Positions 1 to 10,784 of a stretch of DNA of 64,000 nucleotides are shown here, one piece after another. The stretch is from Clusia tigrina (lineage: Eukaryota > Arthropoda > Insecta > Diptera > Clusiidae), in NCBI GenBank assembly GCA_920105625.2, contig OV050030.1, positions 321,584,368 through 321,648,367 of the forward strand, read 5' to 3'. Position 1 is the stretch's first letter. Each line of letters starts with the position of its first letter. The notes under the pieces were generated by a model. That model worked only from the letters and a program-made list of their open reading frames with translations. It did not search any database and had not been told where the DNA came from. Made by a program: the position numbers and the translations under genes.

Positions 1-345
1 TGGTAAACAGCGCAGATCATTGTGGGTTCAATATTGATAGCAATCCGTAATTCAAATATTACCAAGATAATGACCCAAAACATAAGGAGCATATGGTAGA
101 GATCTGGGTTCTTTATAATACGGCAGCCCAGAGTTTACACTTGAACCTCATTGAAAAATTATGGGAACATTTTAAGAAAAAATGGGGCGAGAGGCAATCA
201 AAAGATAGAGCAGAGCTCAAAATTGCAATACTAGAGGAATGAAAAAAAATACCTAGCGCATACGATGTGGAAAAGTTGATTTATTCCATGAGGAGAATGC
301 TACAAGTCATTATAAATGCTACAGTGGGTGCATACAAAATATTAA
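1..345 (+). pseudogene. Tc1/mariner transposase, C-terminal remnant
   Basis: One frame (codons starting at positions divisible by 3) reads as the end of a Tc1-like DDE transposase, the enzyme that cuts and pastes the element. Visible are the QDNDPKH motif (63-83), a degenerate NLIEKLW block that carries the third acidic residue (family pattern N-P-I-E-N-L-W), and the SM-R-R-L-Q-V-I tail motif near 286-315. In-frame stops lie at 48-50 (TAA) and 240-242 (TGA where a Trp is usual). The N-terminal DNA-binding part lies outside the window or is lost. The element is dead. Its subfamily cannot be named from this much sequence. Confidence 0.75.
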
Positions 346-830
346 AACCCTTTATAATGCTAATTTTGATTTCTTTATCTGATTTTTATAAAGAAGTTCT
401 GTTTGTAAAAACGGTTTCTTGACAGCAAAATTTTTGACTATCGTTCGACCCCAGAGGTTATTTTTCAAATTTTTTTTTTAAAGTAACTATAATAATTTTG
501 TAACAAATAATAAAAGTATTTTACTATTTTCCATAAATTAACCAAAACTAGAGCAGAATTATTTCATATCTGTTTGAGAAGAAGACTGGAAACGGTGGAG
601 TATTATGAAATTCAATCTTGGCAAATTATATACATAAATACAAACATACATATGTACATATTTATGTTTCGATCATTTTGGCAGGCAGCGAATTGTGCCT
701 TAAAAGTATGAAATGAAAATATTTATTTAGTTAGTAGGAAAAATTATTCAAAATAAATTAACCTAATTAGATATAAGAGTACGAGTGGCTAGGGCCTTCG
801 ACTCTGTTATAGGATATTTAAAAAACTGAG
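346..830. other. AT-rich non-coding stretch
   Basis: No reading frame or RNA gene is recognisable. The sequence is AT-rich with poly-T and short TACATATG-type runs near 640-665. It may include the 3' end of the Tc1-like element, but I could not find a convincing terminal inverted repeat. Confidence 0.5.
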
Positions 831-831
831 A

Positions 832-1720
832 TTATATTTTGTTTTGCACGTTACAATCTATGAGAAAATTATAAATATTTAATATATTAACAATAGAAGG
901 TTTTTTTAGGATGATCTCATAATTACGATTAGTGAGGTGTTTTTGCCTAAGACTCTTTAGAGATGGACATTCGTTAAAGATGTGGTCCACGGCTAATGTG
1001 CTTGGCCAGAAAGGGTTTTGTGTTATTGATGAGTAGGTGTTGGTGAGTGGTTTGTGTATGTCCGATCCATAGGCTTGTGACAATAGTTGCTTGTTGGCGA
1101 GTGATGTTGCTTCGGTAGATGATTTTTTTTCCGTGAAGAGTTGAAGATCCTGTATCGGTGAACGAAGTCTAGCCATTCTGCTTTTCGCTACTCGTGAATG
1201 TATTGGTTAAGCCTTTTTCAAAGATCGCTTTGGTTATGTGCCTCGCAAAGAAGAGTGGGTGCTGATTCAAAATACCTGGCTGCATTATCGAGGTATTGCG
1301 AATATCACCAACTGCGGTTAAACAAGAAATGCTGTCGGAACAGATCACGAATTTGCCTTTATTCCCTATAGTATTCTGACGCTTTGTAGATGGCAAAAGC
1401 CTTGGCTGTAAATACAGGCGAGTAGGGGGGAGAGTTCCATCCGTGATAGTAGTGCCATTTGGTTTGGAAACTGCAAAAGCTGTGTTTGTTACTTTGGGTG
1501 CATCTGTATAAATATCTGTCCAGTGTTTGTATTTGTAGTTATTAATTATTTCTAGAAAGAAAATGTTGCTGAAAGGTTTCGTTACTACGGTTGGATTTTC
1601 TAAAAGTGTGGAGGGATGCGTCAATGGGCGTGGTTTCTTTTAGTAGCCACTCCGGTTGGTTATTGGCTTTGTTGCACTTTGCATTTCGGTGGATATCTAT
1701 ACGTTTACCAAACCTAGGGC
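832..1720 (-). pseudogene. Non-LTR retrotransposon RNase H and C-terminal remnant
   Basis: On the minus strand the frames read as the 3' part of a non-LTR retrotransposon polyprotein. The RNase H start motif is degenerate (YTDAPKV for YTDGSK) near 1500-1510. The second aspartate lies in the motif CSDSISCL near 1335-1355. A C-terminal zinc-binding-like stretch (VDHIFNECP, near 965-990) follows. Pieces sit in different frames: the region upstream of about 1625 is in one frame, 1169-1624 in another, and 832-1176 in a third, so at least two frameshifts are present. The RT itself is missing. The I or jockey superfamily is likely; the clade is uncertain. Confidence 0.6.
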
Positions 1721-2764
1721 AACGGCGAAGCGTGGATTTGAGTCAGAAATTTATTTAGTGTCGTGAAGCTTTAATTAAAGTTTATGCAGGTCGCCATTAG
1801 GAGAGTAAAGAAATGAAAATAAAAGCGTCTTAATGTCTCGTATTGGAGTTTTTATTTTATTTGCGATCTTGTGCTTCTTTAAATACATATAAATAAGTCA
1901 ATTTATCATGAAATTTTGGATATTTCAATATATTCAGAATTTGCAAATATCAGCACAGTTTATTCTTTCGATTTTATATTTCATATTTTTGCTTTAGCAG
2001 CATGCAATCTAACATTTTTTGAGTCTACCCGAAGAAAGAATAATTATGCACAAAATTCCAATTTTGCTAAAATTAATGATAATTTTTAATATACATATGT
2101 ACTCGTATGTTCGTATGTTGCCTATTCCATTAGAATATTTATCTAAAATATTTTTAAATTAAGTGTACAGTCAACAAAGTCAACTTATTTTAAAGTTTTT
2201 TGTTACTTTGTCAGCTCCGCTTGAAATGATACAACCACATTCTATTATTATTTATGAACACTGATTTTCCGAATTTTCATAGTACTTATTAGGAAAAATA
2301 ATGTTTAGTAAAACATATTTTAATATAAGGTGCGTCTTTTCGCCCATTACATTTGACATTTACTTAAAAAAATGTCTACATGATATGTACAGGGCTTACC
2401 CAAGTCGACTTGCTTGCATGTTTTTCATAAACGCAATTCGCAATTCTACTATTGGCAACTCAATATATAACTCTTTGATGTGAATATTTGCGTTATGCTT
2501 TGTGTTTCTTTGTGTGTGTGAACTTGTCTTTGGATGTGTATGCACTTATATAGGAAATACTATCATTCAAATAATCCCTTTTGACCTACATTCGTGAATA
2601 ATATTTGATACCTCTTTTGAGTTTGATTTTTAATTATTTGCTGTCATAAGTTCTTCTATGCAACCGCATGTTTTTTTTTTTATATATTATAATAATATTA
2701 ATAGAAATTAATTTTGTAAATAATGTATTATTATAAAATAAACAGCAAACATTTTATTATATCT
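1721..2764. other. AT-rich region without recognisable genes
   Basis: No homology or RNA gene is recognisable. A 60-codon open stretch at 2301-2483 shows no protein-like features and is probably chance. TG/TA-rich runs occur near 2500-2530 and poly-T near 2670. The sequence changes abruptly into gypsy-type pol at about 2765. Confidence 0.5.
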
Positions 2765-3630
2765 GCAAATTTCTTACCAAATATCAAAGTACAGTTAGAC
2801 AAGTGCGAGTTCATGAAGAACGAGTTGGAATTCTTAGGATTTATCATTAGCGAAGATGGGATAAAAACTAGTCACAAAAAGGTTGAAGCTATCATGTAAT
2901 TCCCTAGACCGAAAACTCTTCACGATCTCAGATCATTCCTTGGAATGACAGGTCACTACAGAAGGTTCATAAAAGGATACGCCGAAATAGCCAAACCTCT
3001 GACTTCAATACTCCGTGGTGATTTGGGAAGAGTGAATAAAAATATGTCAAAGAAAACTCGTATTAACTTCGACGCAGAACAAATAAATGCTTTCAACATG
3101 TTAAAGAATAGCTTAGTTTCAGATGACGTAATGTTACACTATCCAGACTTCAACGAGATATTCGAGCTTACCACCGATGCATCAAACTATGCACTCGGAG
3201 CCGTGCTCTCGCAGAATAATCGTCCAATTGTTTTCCTCTCAAGGACCTTAAGTAAACGGGAGGAAAGTTATGCGACGAATGAGAAAGAGATGTTGGCAAT
3301 TATTTGGGCTCTAGGACATCTTCGTTGTTTTTTGTATGGTAGCAGTAAAGTCAAAATTTTCACAGACCATCAGCCACTAACTTTCGTTCTCAGAAATAAA
3401 AATAATAACTCAAAACTAAAGCATTGAAAGGCTCAGCTGGAAGAATATAATTACGAGCTTCTTTATAAACCAGGTAGTACTAATGTTGTAGCAGATTTAC
3501 TTTCAAGACCATCACAATCTAATATCAATTCTTTAACGGCCACAGTTCATTCCAGTGATAGTTCATCAGAAAACCTCATTCCGTCAATAGAAGTTTCCGT
3601 TAATGTTTTCAAAAATCAGTTATTTTTTAA
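2765..3630 (+). pseudogene. Ty3/gypsy-type pol: RT end and RNase H
   Basis: The reading frame covers the end of a reverse transcriptase (LDKCEF, FLGFIIS, then SFLGMTGHYRRFI in the connection region) and a complete RNase H-like domain. RNase H shows TDASNYALGAVLSQ (first Asp), NEKEMLAI (Glu) and FTDHQPL (second Asp). A TAA stop at 2897-2899 and a TGA at 3425-3427 (at a usually Trp position) break it. The RT core with its catalytic YxDD, protease and gag are absent upstream, so the element is 5'-truncated. The frame continues without a gap into the integrase part at 3632. The style is that of insect Ty3/gypsy elements in the 17.6/297/gypsy group. Confidence 0.88.
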
Positions 3631-4818
3631 CGTGTCAACTGACACTCCACCGTATCAACTGGAAATAGTTTTCCCAACCTATCACCGCCAAATTTTTAAC
3701 GAACCTGATTATGACTCCAATAAATTAATCAAACTCTTAAAACAATATCTTAACCTCTTAGTAATTAATTGCATCAAAACACCTGAACCCATAATGTTAA
3801 AAATTCAACAAATTTATCCAGACCACTTTAGTAATTACAAAATCCGATTCTCCCAAATAGTAGTACAAGACATAATTAACGAAGACGACCAAAATAATAT
3901 TATAACAGCCACACATAGTCGAGCTCACAGAAATGCAATAGAAAACAAAACCCACATACTTGAAAAATATTACTTCCCACAAAAGGTGAAAATAAAAAAA
4001 AAATAGTAAATGTTTGTCAAACTTGTAAGGTGAGCAAATATGAAAGGCATCCTAATAACCCAAAACTAGGAAATTCTCCCATACCCACATATCCAGGGCA
4101 TACAATACACATTGATATTTTCTCCACAGATAAATTTAAAGTATTAACATCAATTGATAAGTTCACAAAATTTGCAGTAGTGAAACTACTTGACGGAAAA
4201 TCTATTGAAAATGTTCGTAAGCCACTTAGAGAAATTTTATTTTATTATGGCGTTTCTAAGTCTATAGTTTTTGATAACGAAAAAACGTTCAATTCTCAAT
4301 CAATAAAATTCATGATAGAAAATGAACTAGGAATCCAAATTTACACCACACCACCCTACAAAAGCGAGGTAAATGGCCAAATAGAGCGATTCCATTCGAC
4401 TCTTTCTGAAATAATGAGATGTTTAAAACAAGACAACCCAGCAAAAACATTTGAAGAATTACTAGAGTCAGCTGTTAACGAATATAATCATTCGGTGCAT
4501 TCTACCATAGGAAAAAAGCCAGTCGACCTTTTCTTCGGAAGACCCACAACATTTGGTCCTGAAAAATACGAGAAAATTAGGCTAAATAATTACGAAAAAC
4601 TTGTGAAGCAACAGGAAAAAGACATTACCTATCATAACAAAAACAGGGACCCTATAAAACAATATAATCCAGGAGATGAAATTTACGTTAAAGAAAACAA
4701 AAGACTGGGCACAAAAATGTCAAAAAGATAGAAAAAGGAAATAGTGAAGGAAAACAAAAATACAGTTGTTCATACAGAATCCGGGAGAGAAGTACACAAA
4801 AGCAATATCCGAAACTAA
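3631..4818 (+). pseudogene. Ty3/gypsy-type pol: integrase
   Basis: This continues the RNase H frame. The integrase inserts the cDNA into the chromosome. The HHCC zinc finger is visible (two His near 3912-3930, CQTC at 4018-4029). The DDE core keeps all three acids: Asp in HIDIF, Asp in VFDNEKTF, and Glu in NGQIERFHST, about 35 residues later. The frame slips at an A-run near 3995-4006, where a TAG appears, and resumes one frame over at about 4008. A further TAG at 4729-4731 precedes the natural end at 4816-4818. The tail (about 4750-4800) resembles the pol tail of the provirus at 7359-7457, so the two elements are related but not the same family. No env follows. Confidence 0.88.
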
Positions 4819-5630
4819 ATCGTTAAGACATAAATCTCATTTCCAGCAGCCACATACTGCACGATTTAAAAATCATCCAATAATTTCATTATTTCTGAAA
4901 ATAAACTTATACGTTTGCTAAATTTAAAAAAAAAAATAAATAAATAAATAAAAAACAAAAAAATACCTAAAAACAAGAAAATGATAATAAGATTATAACG
5001 TAATATTAATGTAAATAATGTTAATGTAATAGTAAAATGATGATAATGATAAATAATGAATTTTGGAATTTTAGGATGGAAGTTATAAATGTAAATTGTA
5101 GGGTGAGGGTTATAATTCAAAATATTTTTTTCTAAGCTTAAGGAATAAAAACAAAAAATTTGTAAAAATAAAATTTCAAGTATAAGCCAGGAAACACAAT
5201 TTACCATTTTTTATTTTTTTCTTTCTTCATTTATTTTTTAATTTAAGAAAAAATGTAATATTAAGAATTATGAAAATGAAAACTACTACTCAAGAAATTT
5301 ATAAATTAAAAGAAATAATTAGCAATTAAGCAAATTAAGAAAAATTAGCAATTAAGCAAATTAAGAAAATATTGAAACAGACAATGAATTTTTGAAAAAA
5401 TTGTGTATTGAATTAAAAAAAATAAAAAATAAAAAAATATAAAAAAATAAATGACAAAAATATTATTAAATTTGGATAAGCTTATTAGAAATTAAGAATT
5501 TATTATTTTGATTTCTGAAACTTAATTGACTTACATTAAAATTAAAATTAACACTATTTAAGGAAGAAGAAATTTAACTAATATTGTAATTTGTTTAACG
5601 AGCGAGGACGCTCGATATTAAGATGGGAGG
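4819..5630. other. AT-rich tail of the truncated gypsy-type element
   Basis: Very AT-rich sequence with no gene. It contains a perfect 26-bp direct repeat (two copies, 5318-5369) and a short hairpin (5599-5604 pairing with 5609-5614). It ends in a purine-rich run, GATGGGAGG (5622-5630), which could be the polypurine tract for second-strand priming. It probably represents the 3' untranslated part of the upstream pol element. Confidence 0.45.
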
Positions 5631-5845
5631 AGTTAATACTCAAATATGCTAGCATCATAATAAGAGTCATAAAACTACCACAAGCTGTAATCGAGTTTAT
5701 TGATTCCAGTTTCTCTCTTCTCCTACTTAGTTCTTTCTTTCTACTTATAGTTGTTCTCTTTTATATGAGTTAGTTTAAAAACAATACTCAATCCAGCAAG
5801 GTGCGTAAGCTCCGCATAATTTAAAACGATTTTTAGGTGCATAGC
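5631..5845 (+). mobile_element. Candidate 3' LTR (possibly truncated) of the upstream element
   Basis: It begins AGTTAAT directly after a purine-rich tract, as errantivirus LTRs do, and follows the pol tail on the same strand. It is cut at 5846, where the env tail of a different element begins. No matching 5' LTR exists in the window, so LTR identity cannot be confirmed by comparison. Confidence 0.35.
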
Positions 5846-5933
5846 ATACCATCAATATCCCTGAGGTACGACAAACTACTCAAAACATCTTCAAAGCATA
5901 GATCTTCGGGTCGAAGATATTTGAATGGGGGGC
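5846..5933 (+). pseudogene. env 3' tail plus polypurine tract of an extra provirus copy
   Basis: These 88 bases match 9322-9408, the last env codons and PPT of the provirus to the right. The shared part starts inside the cytoplasmic tail of env, runs through the stop codon and ends with the PPT GAATGGGGGGC (5923-5933) directly before an LTR. A 3' env end upstream of what should be the 5' LTR means the LTR at 5934 also belonged to a second provirus whose left part is lost. Confidence 0.85.
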
Positions 5934-6297
5934 AGTTAACACAACAGCCAACTCGTCTACCTATAAAAAATATGCTGACACTACGACTTCCATTTTGCGC
6001 GTGCATTCCAACGTTCACAGGTATCCGGTGCAGTGCGGCAAAGGGAGGAAAGGGAACTCGCGTACCGTGGGAAGTGCAGTATCAGCGATTTGATAGGCTA
6101 AGCAGGGTAGTTAGTAAGCTTAAGTTTTAAGTAAGAATTGATTGTAAAACTTCACTTAGAAATGGACCATCGAGCGGAATGGTAATATATTTTGTATACG
6201 ATAAAAATTTGAGTTTCTTTTACAGGTAGGATATACGAGCCAAGTTGCTGGCCCCATCTTTAATTTTTTGGAGTGCCCTTAGGGGAACTCCTTAACT
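5934..6297 (+). mobile_element. Errantivirus-like LTR (left)
   Basis: The 364-bp LTR has short inverted ends (AGTTAA...TTAACT). It is preceded by a PPT and followed at once by a PBS. It matches the right LTR at 9409-9774 over its whole length with roughly a dozen small differences by eye, for example in the stretch around 6040-6065. A promoter is expected inside, but I cannot point to a convincing TATA box or Inr. Confidence 0.9.
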
Positions 6298-6314
6298 GGC
6301 GCCTGAGCAGGGAC
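6297..6314 (+). promoter_or_regulatory. Primer-binding site, tRNA-Lys type
   Basis: TGGCGCCTGAGCAGGGAC directly abuts the LTR end and shares its first base with it. It differs at only two positions from the well-known 18-base site complementary to the 3' end of tRNA-Lys used by several retroviruses. This fits gypsy-type errantiviruses, which are described as using tRNA-Lys. Confidence 0.75.
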
Positions 6315-7358
6315 CCACATTAAAATTAAAAATGTGGGCTTTCAGAGGATATCCTGTGGGGACCATACGGTGACTCTGAGCCTAATTAAGCCAGAAAAAC
6401 CAATTTTTGACAGTGAGTGAAAAATTTCGTTTAAAGAAAAATAATAACAAAATAAAAAAAAAATAAATAAAGGAAAAAATGATATAAATCTACTATGTCC
6501 ACACTCTGTGAGTCCTTCGGGATTCTCAAGAGTATAATAAAACATATAAATCCTTCTGTCTACATCCTGCGATTCCTACGGGACCCTCCAGGATATAACA
6601 AATAAAAATATCTGTGATCCCAAAGATCCTCAGACTATTGTAAAAACAAAAAAATAATAAATAAATATTTTGCATCATTGTACTCTGCGCGAAAGAATGA
6701 CCAAATCTGCGATCCTGTAGCCCCTAAAGCCAAGCACTCCAGATTAAAAGGAATCACCACTGTCAGCAAAATAAAATAGCCGGTCTCCACAGCCCTCTTG
6801 GTCAACAGGCTTTGGTGTCCTGCAACAGTTGCCATACAGTGCTCATGGTACGCCCTATTCGGGTGCACGTTATCGTTCACATGGGAACACGGTAACCATT
6901 CCTTGACCACGGTAGCTATATTCCAGTGTTTACATGAGAACACGTTGGAGGTTGCGACAGGCCCAAAACACGGTTGTGAAGCAAGCTGTGCCTTAGTAGG
7001 TTGCCTACAATCTGATTGTAGACGACGAAAAAGGATAACACGGCCCTTCCTTGGCCAAAAAATAAACTAAAAGACGAGTGTGATGTGAAAAACCCACCGG
7101 GTACATGTCGCCGTTCCCATAAGAACATGGTAAATATTTCACAAAATTTTTTTTTTAACTTTTCTTTTTCCTTTCTTTGACAGGAAATTGTCAAAGTGTA
7201 AGGATACGCAATTTAACTGTTATTTTATTAGTCAGAAAATTCTACAAAGAAAAGAATGGAAAGTGCCAAAGAAAAAACGTTAAATGTGCTCAGTTAAAAA
7301 GTCAAGAAATTGTTAAGTATACATAATCTAACTGTTATTTTATAATCAGAAAGCTCTT
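6315..7358 (+). other. Provirus leader and deletion junction (no gag)
   Basis: This interval should hold the leader, gag and pol, about 5 kb in intact relatives, but is only 1 kb. It has no recognisable Gag, protease or RT. It contains imperfect repeats of about 60 bp (6484-6540 and 6546-6605, each with a CC-T-CGGGA-type core and an AGRATATAA-type end) and an imperfect direct repeat of about 70 bp (7183-7254 and 7306-7373). The second copy runs into the pol tail, so the deletion end probably lies near 7180-7360. Confidence 0.6.
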
Positions 7359-7373
7359 TACAAAAAGGAAAAA
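7183..7373 (+). repeat. Imperfect direct repeat, two ~70-bp copies
   Basis: Copies at 7183-7254 and 7306-7373 share GAAATTGT, TAACTGTTATTTTAT and TCAGAAA blocks in the same order. The second copy overlaps the surviving pol 3' end. This may reflect a local duplication at the gag-pol deletion site. Confidence 0.6.
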
Positions 7374-7457
7374 ATAGCTATAGACAATAGGGTGACAGTA
7401 CAAACAGATACGGGAAGGAAAGTCCATAAGGCTCAACTGAAAACCACGGCTGCTTAA
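7359..7457 (+). pseudogene. pol C-terminal scrap of the errantivirus-like provirus
   Basis: One open frame of 32 codons ends in TAA (7455-7457). It reads like the extreme C-terminus of a gypsy-type integrase (motif TDTGRKVH near 7402-7425) and aligns in character with the tail at about 4750-4815. It is all that remains of pol here and lies at the expected place just upstream of env. Confidence 0.7.
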
Positions 7458-7964
7458 TAAGTTATTTCACTCATTTCCTTTTTTTTTGTATCTCAAAGAA
7501 AATTATATTAGTATAAAATACTATATATAAAATCATAAATACTTGGCACAAGAGCATTTTTAACCCAAAATAAGCATACAAAATAACGGCACCAAAATGT
7601 ACAATTTGCATATGGAGCACAAAAATATAAAAATCAATACCTATGGATAATTGGCAAAGTAAAATGGTACAGAGCACTAAAAATTAGAATTGTATTTTGA
7701 AAACATTAACAGGAAAAGAACAATATGTTCGTAATAATTATTAAGAAAAAGAAATGAATGAAAGGAAGAAACATACTATAAAAAATATGTATATTCTCTA
7801 AGGTCTTAAACTTATAGAAGAATTTCTCTTCATTAATATTATACAAAAATTTCACTAAATCTTTTCCTTTTAAAGAAAATTTGTTAAAAACACAATTGAA
7901 TTACACTAGAATATAATCATTTGTCTTGAAAATATTTTCTCCTTTATAATTATTGTAAGCTAGG
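7458..7964 (+). other. AT-rich pol-env spacer
   Basis: The sequence between the pol stop and the recognisable start of env is AT-rich and carries no clear frame. In errantiviruses a splice acceptor for env mRNA lies in this area; I cannot assign one with confidence. It may include a decayed env signal peptide. Confidence 0.4.
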
Positions 7965-9376
7965 TTGCTCTTAATATCCAGCGCGGCGGGATTCACAGTA
8001 TACAGCTATAATTCCCCCTTAGTAACAGTCGAATACGGGCAAGGATGGATAATAAGCGGTAATTTCAGCTTGATTCACATGATCGACCTCCACTACTTCA
8101 ACACAATACTGAAGGAACTAACCAACTCAGCGCAAAATGAGGTGAAGAACGTCGTAGTAAGGGCAGTCCTGCAATATCATCTAAATCAAACCAAACTACG
8201 CCTTGAAGAGTTTCAGGTGGGCAAGACAAGAAGGACACGCTCTATTGAGTGGATTGGGTCCGCATGGAAATAGATTGCTGGGTCTCCAGATACCGCAGAC
8301 TGGAACAGTATCCTAAAAAGCCAAAACGAAGTGATAACAAATTGTAACCAACAATACCTTGTGAACAAAAAGCTATTTAACAGTACCCGAGAAGCAATTG
8401 AAAGGGCAAACCAGTAGATCAGTCATATTAATCAAACTGATAAGGACATCTCTGAGGAAAACGTAGAATTGCTCGATACAAGTAGAGTGCTGATCCTGAA
8501 GGAAGAAGTATTAGAGGTAGTACGAGCTTGTCAAATGGGAAAAACTGGTATGATAAATACAAACCTTTTGGACCAAGAGGAAATTCAACGAATTTTGTTA
8601 GAACAAGAGTCCTTGCCATACCAAAATATGGTTGAAGCTATCGAATATGGGAAAGCGTTCGTCTACTCGAATGGTACAATCCTTTTGTATGTCCTATCAA
8701 TGCCAAAGGTTAAACCAGAAAGTTATACACGAGCAGCTTTAATAGAGGGTCAACATGTTGAGTTAGCTTATAAGAAAATGTTGATCAATCAGGCGGAGAC
8801 ATATGCCCTGGTCGAAGATTGCCCTTCCATTGGTAACTCAACAATATGTCCAGCGAAAGCCTTAAAGAAATTACCTGAGGATAGATGCTTGGCCAGGTTG
8901 CTGAAGGGTGGGGTGGAGGCACCAAATGCCATTTCGAACTTTATAACATCGAGGTAATTGAGCTGGTTGACGAATCTACTATATTCCTAACGAATTTCCA
9001 AGGGAAGGTACAAAGCGGGGATCATTCCAGGTTTCTTAATGGAACTTTCATGATTCTCCTCAATAACGAAACGGTCCTAGTAGGAATCAATCAATCACTA
9101 GCCAATCAACAAAAACCCTTCAAGCTCTGCCCCCTGCTCTGGTCAACTTAACAAGTGATGGTCTAAAATTAAATCTGGACTACGTCCATCAACTGAGTGT
9201 AAAAAACATCAAACATGTCGAAAAACTTGGACAAAAATTTCCACTTCTCCGTGATTGCCGACGCAATTTTCCTGTTAGCTTTAGCTGGCGTCTGTTACAT
9301 AATTTGGAAGAAATTGACTGCTACCATCAATATCCCTGAGGTACGACAAACTACTCAAAACATCTTCAAAGCATAG
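7965..9376 (+). pseudogene. env: Errantivirus envelope glycoprotein (env), broken
   Basis: This is the remnant of the membrane fusion glycoprotein that distinguishes insect errantiviruses from ordinary gypsy elements. A basic furin-type cleavage stretch (KTRRTR) is followed by SIEWIGSAWKW near 8220-8273, the region conserved after cleavage in gypsy-type Env. N-glycosylation-type NxS/T sites are scattered. Near the end a hydrophobic membrane-spanning segment (about 9255-9300) and a short cytoplasmic tail reach the TAG at 9374-9376. Damage: TAG at 8271-8273, TAG at 8415-8417, a frame change near 8885-8920, TAA at 9149-9151, and two further frame shifts between about 9130 and 9240. The true start is uncertain; TTG at 7965 only opens the readable frame. 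It is not functional. Confidence 0.85.
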
Positions 9377-9397
9377 ATCTTCGGGTCGAAGATATTT

Positions 9398-9408
9398 GAA
9401 TGGGGGGC
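9398..9408 (+). promoter_or_regulatory. Polypurine tract
   Basis: GAATGGGGGGC sits between the env stop and the right LTR and is identical to 5923-5933. It would be the primer site for plus-strand DNA synthesis. Confidence 0.8.
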
Positions 9409-9774
9409 AGTTAACACAACAGCCAACTCGTCTACCTATAAAAAATATGCTGACACTACGACTTCCATTTTGCGCGTGTATTCCAATGTGCACAGGTATC
9501 CGGTGCAGTGCGGCGAAGGGAGGAACGTTGAACTGGCGTACCGTGGGAAGTGCAGTATCAGCGCTTTGATAGGCTAAGCAGGGTAGTTAGTAAGCTTAAG
9601 TTTTAAGTAAGAATTGATTGTAAAACTTCACTTAGAAACGGACCATCGAGCGGAATGGTAATATATTTTGTATACGATAAAAATTTGAGTTTTCTTTTAC
9701 AGGTAGGATATACGGGCCAAGTTGCTGGCCACATCTTTAATTTTTTGGAGTGCCCTTAGGGGAACTCCTTAACT
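9409..9774 (+). mobile_element. Errantivirus-like LTR (right)
   Basis: The 366-bp partner of 5934-6297 has the same AGTTAA...TTAACT ends. Its 3' part from 9513 onward is also the start of the 11-kb duplicated block. A jockey-type 3' end abuts its last base on the opposite strand. Confidence 0.9.
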
Positions 9775-10690
9775 TGTATTTAATTATTTATATTCTTTTG
9801 TTATTATTATTGTTTTTTTTATGTATTTATTTATGTAAATCTTCCTGTAAGTTCTGCAGGTATAATTCGCTTCAATCTTCTTGCAGTTGCACCTTCCGTG
9901 TCTGCTGGACTACACAGTTCCAGGTTATAATGGCCTCTCAGTCGGTGTATATGTTTTCGCTGCATTTTGTGATTGTTTCCTTGATGGTTTCAATGTGTAG
10001 ATCACGGTGTATAACCTCGTTCGGCATTTGTAAATGTTCGTTGTACCCTTCACTGCATTCGTTGTATTAAACTTAAGTTTGATTTGCTAGCTGTTTCACA
10101 TATCCCGATTCCATATTTCCAGATAGGCGTTATTACTGTTTATTATATTACTAGTTTGTTGTAGAGAGACAGCCTAGATGCTCGCCCAATTAGCCAGTGT
10201 AACTGTCGGTACTTATTTTTTGCTTCGTTTCGCTTTTTAATTATATGCTGCTTCCAAGTTAATTTATTGGTAGGATGTCTGAGCATATTTTATGTAGAAT
10301 TGCCGTTCGTTTATATAGCTCTTTAACATGTCATAATAATTTTGTGGAAATATTCGCTCAAGTTTATATAGAAGTCCATTGATCTGTGGCACAATGCTTT
10401 TGCAGAGTCCAAGTATTTGTCGAATGCTTTTGCAAAGTCCAAGTATACAGCTACGCAGTACTTTTTGTTGTCTATACTTTCAAGGATTTTCTTTACAACC
10501 CTGTGGACCTGTTGCACAGTTGAGTGTTGTCTTCTAAATCCAATCTGATGACTGGGTATTAAATTTTTTGTGGTTAAGATGGGCTCTAATCTGTTCTGTA
10601 GTATCCTTTCAGATACTTTCGATAGTATTGGCAATAGACTGATGGGTCGGTAAGAAGTTGTTTTGGTGGGATTGCTGATGCAAAATTACT
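9775..10690 (-). pseudogene. Jockey-clade RT, 3' part (copy A)
   Basis: The minus strand reads as the pol of a jockey-type non-LTR retrotransposon. Visible are RPISLLPILSKV (10615-10665), HQIGFRRQHSTVQQVHR (10500-10560), then the first RT aspartate in YLDFAKAFD (about 10420-10450). A short duplication of a stretch near 10395-10445 adds extra codons. The frame then shifts and continues through NYYDMLKSY (about 10320-10345) and, near 10100-10140, PIWKYGI with a downstream QRMQ. Matches continue to about 9840. The YxDD core is not readable. The A/T-rich 3' end touches the LTR at 9775, as if this copy inserted there. The endonuclease domain is missing. Confidence 0.75.
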
Positions 10691-10784
10691 CTTTGTGTCT
10701 TGAATATGAAAGATTCGGTAAATAAATAGATGGTAAAAAACATAAGTTCTTTTTGGCGATAAAATGGCTGCAGTTCATGCGTCC

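Noticed and set aside
4866..5207. 113-codon minus-strand frame rich in Phe, Ile and Leu
   Set aside because: Arises from AT-rich sequence after pol; looks membrane-like only because of composition.
5833..6130. Frames on both strands across the left LTR
   Set aside because: The same shadows occur in the right LTR; they fall in the env tail, PPT and LTR.
6315..7190. Su(Hw)-type insulator in the provirus leader
   Set aside because: I searched by eye for TGCATA-type cores next to pyrimidine tracts and found no cluster.
9750..10070. 106-codon + frame after the right LTR
   Set aside because: Overlaps the minus-strand jockey RT 3' end and low-complexity T-rich sequence; a shadow frame.
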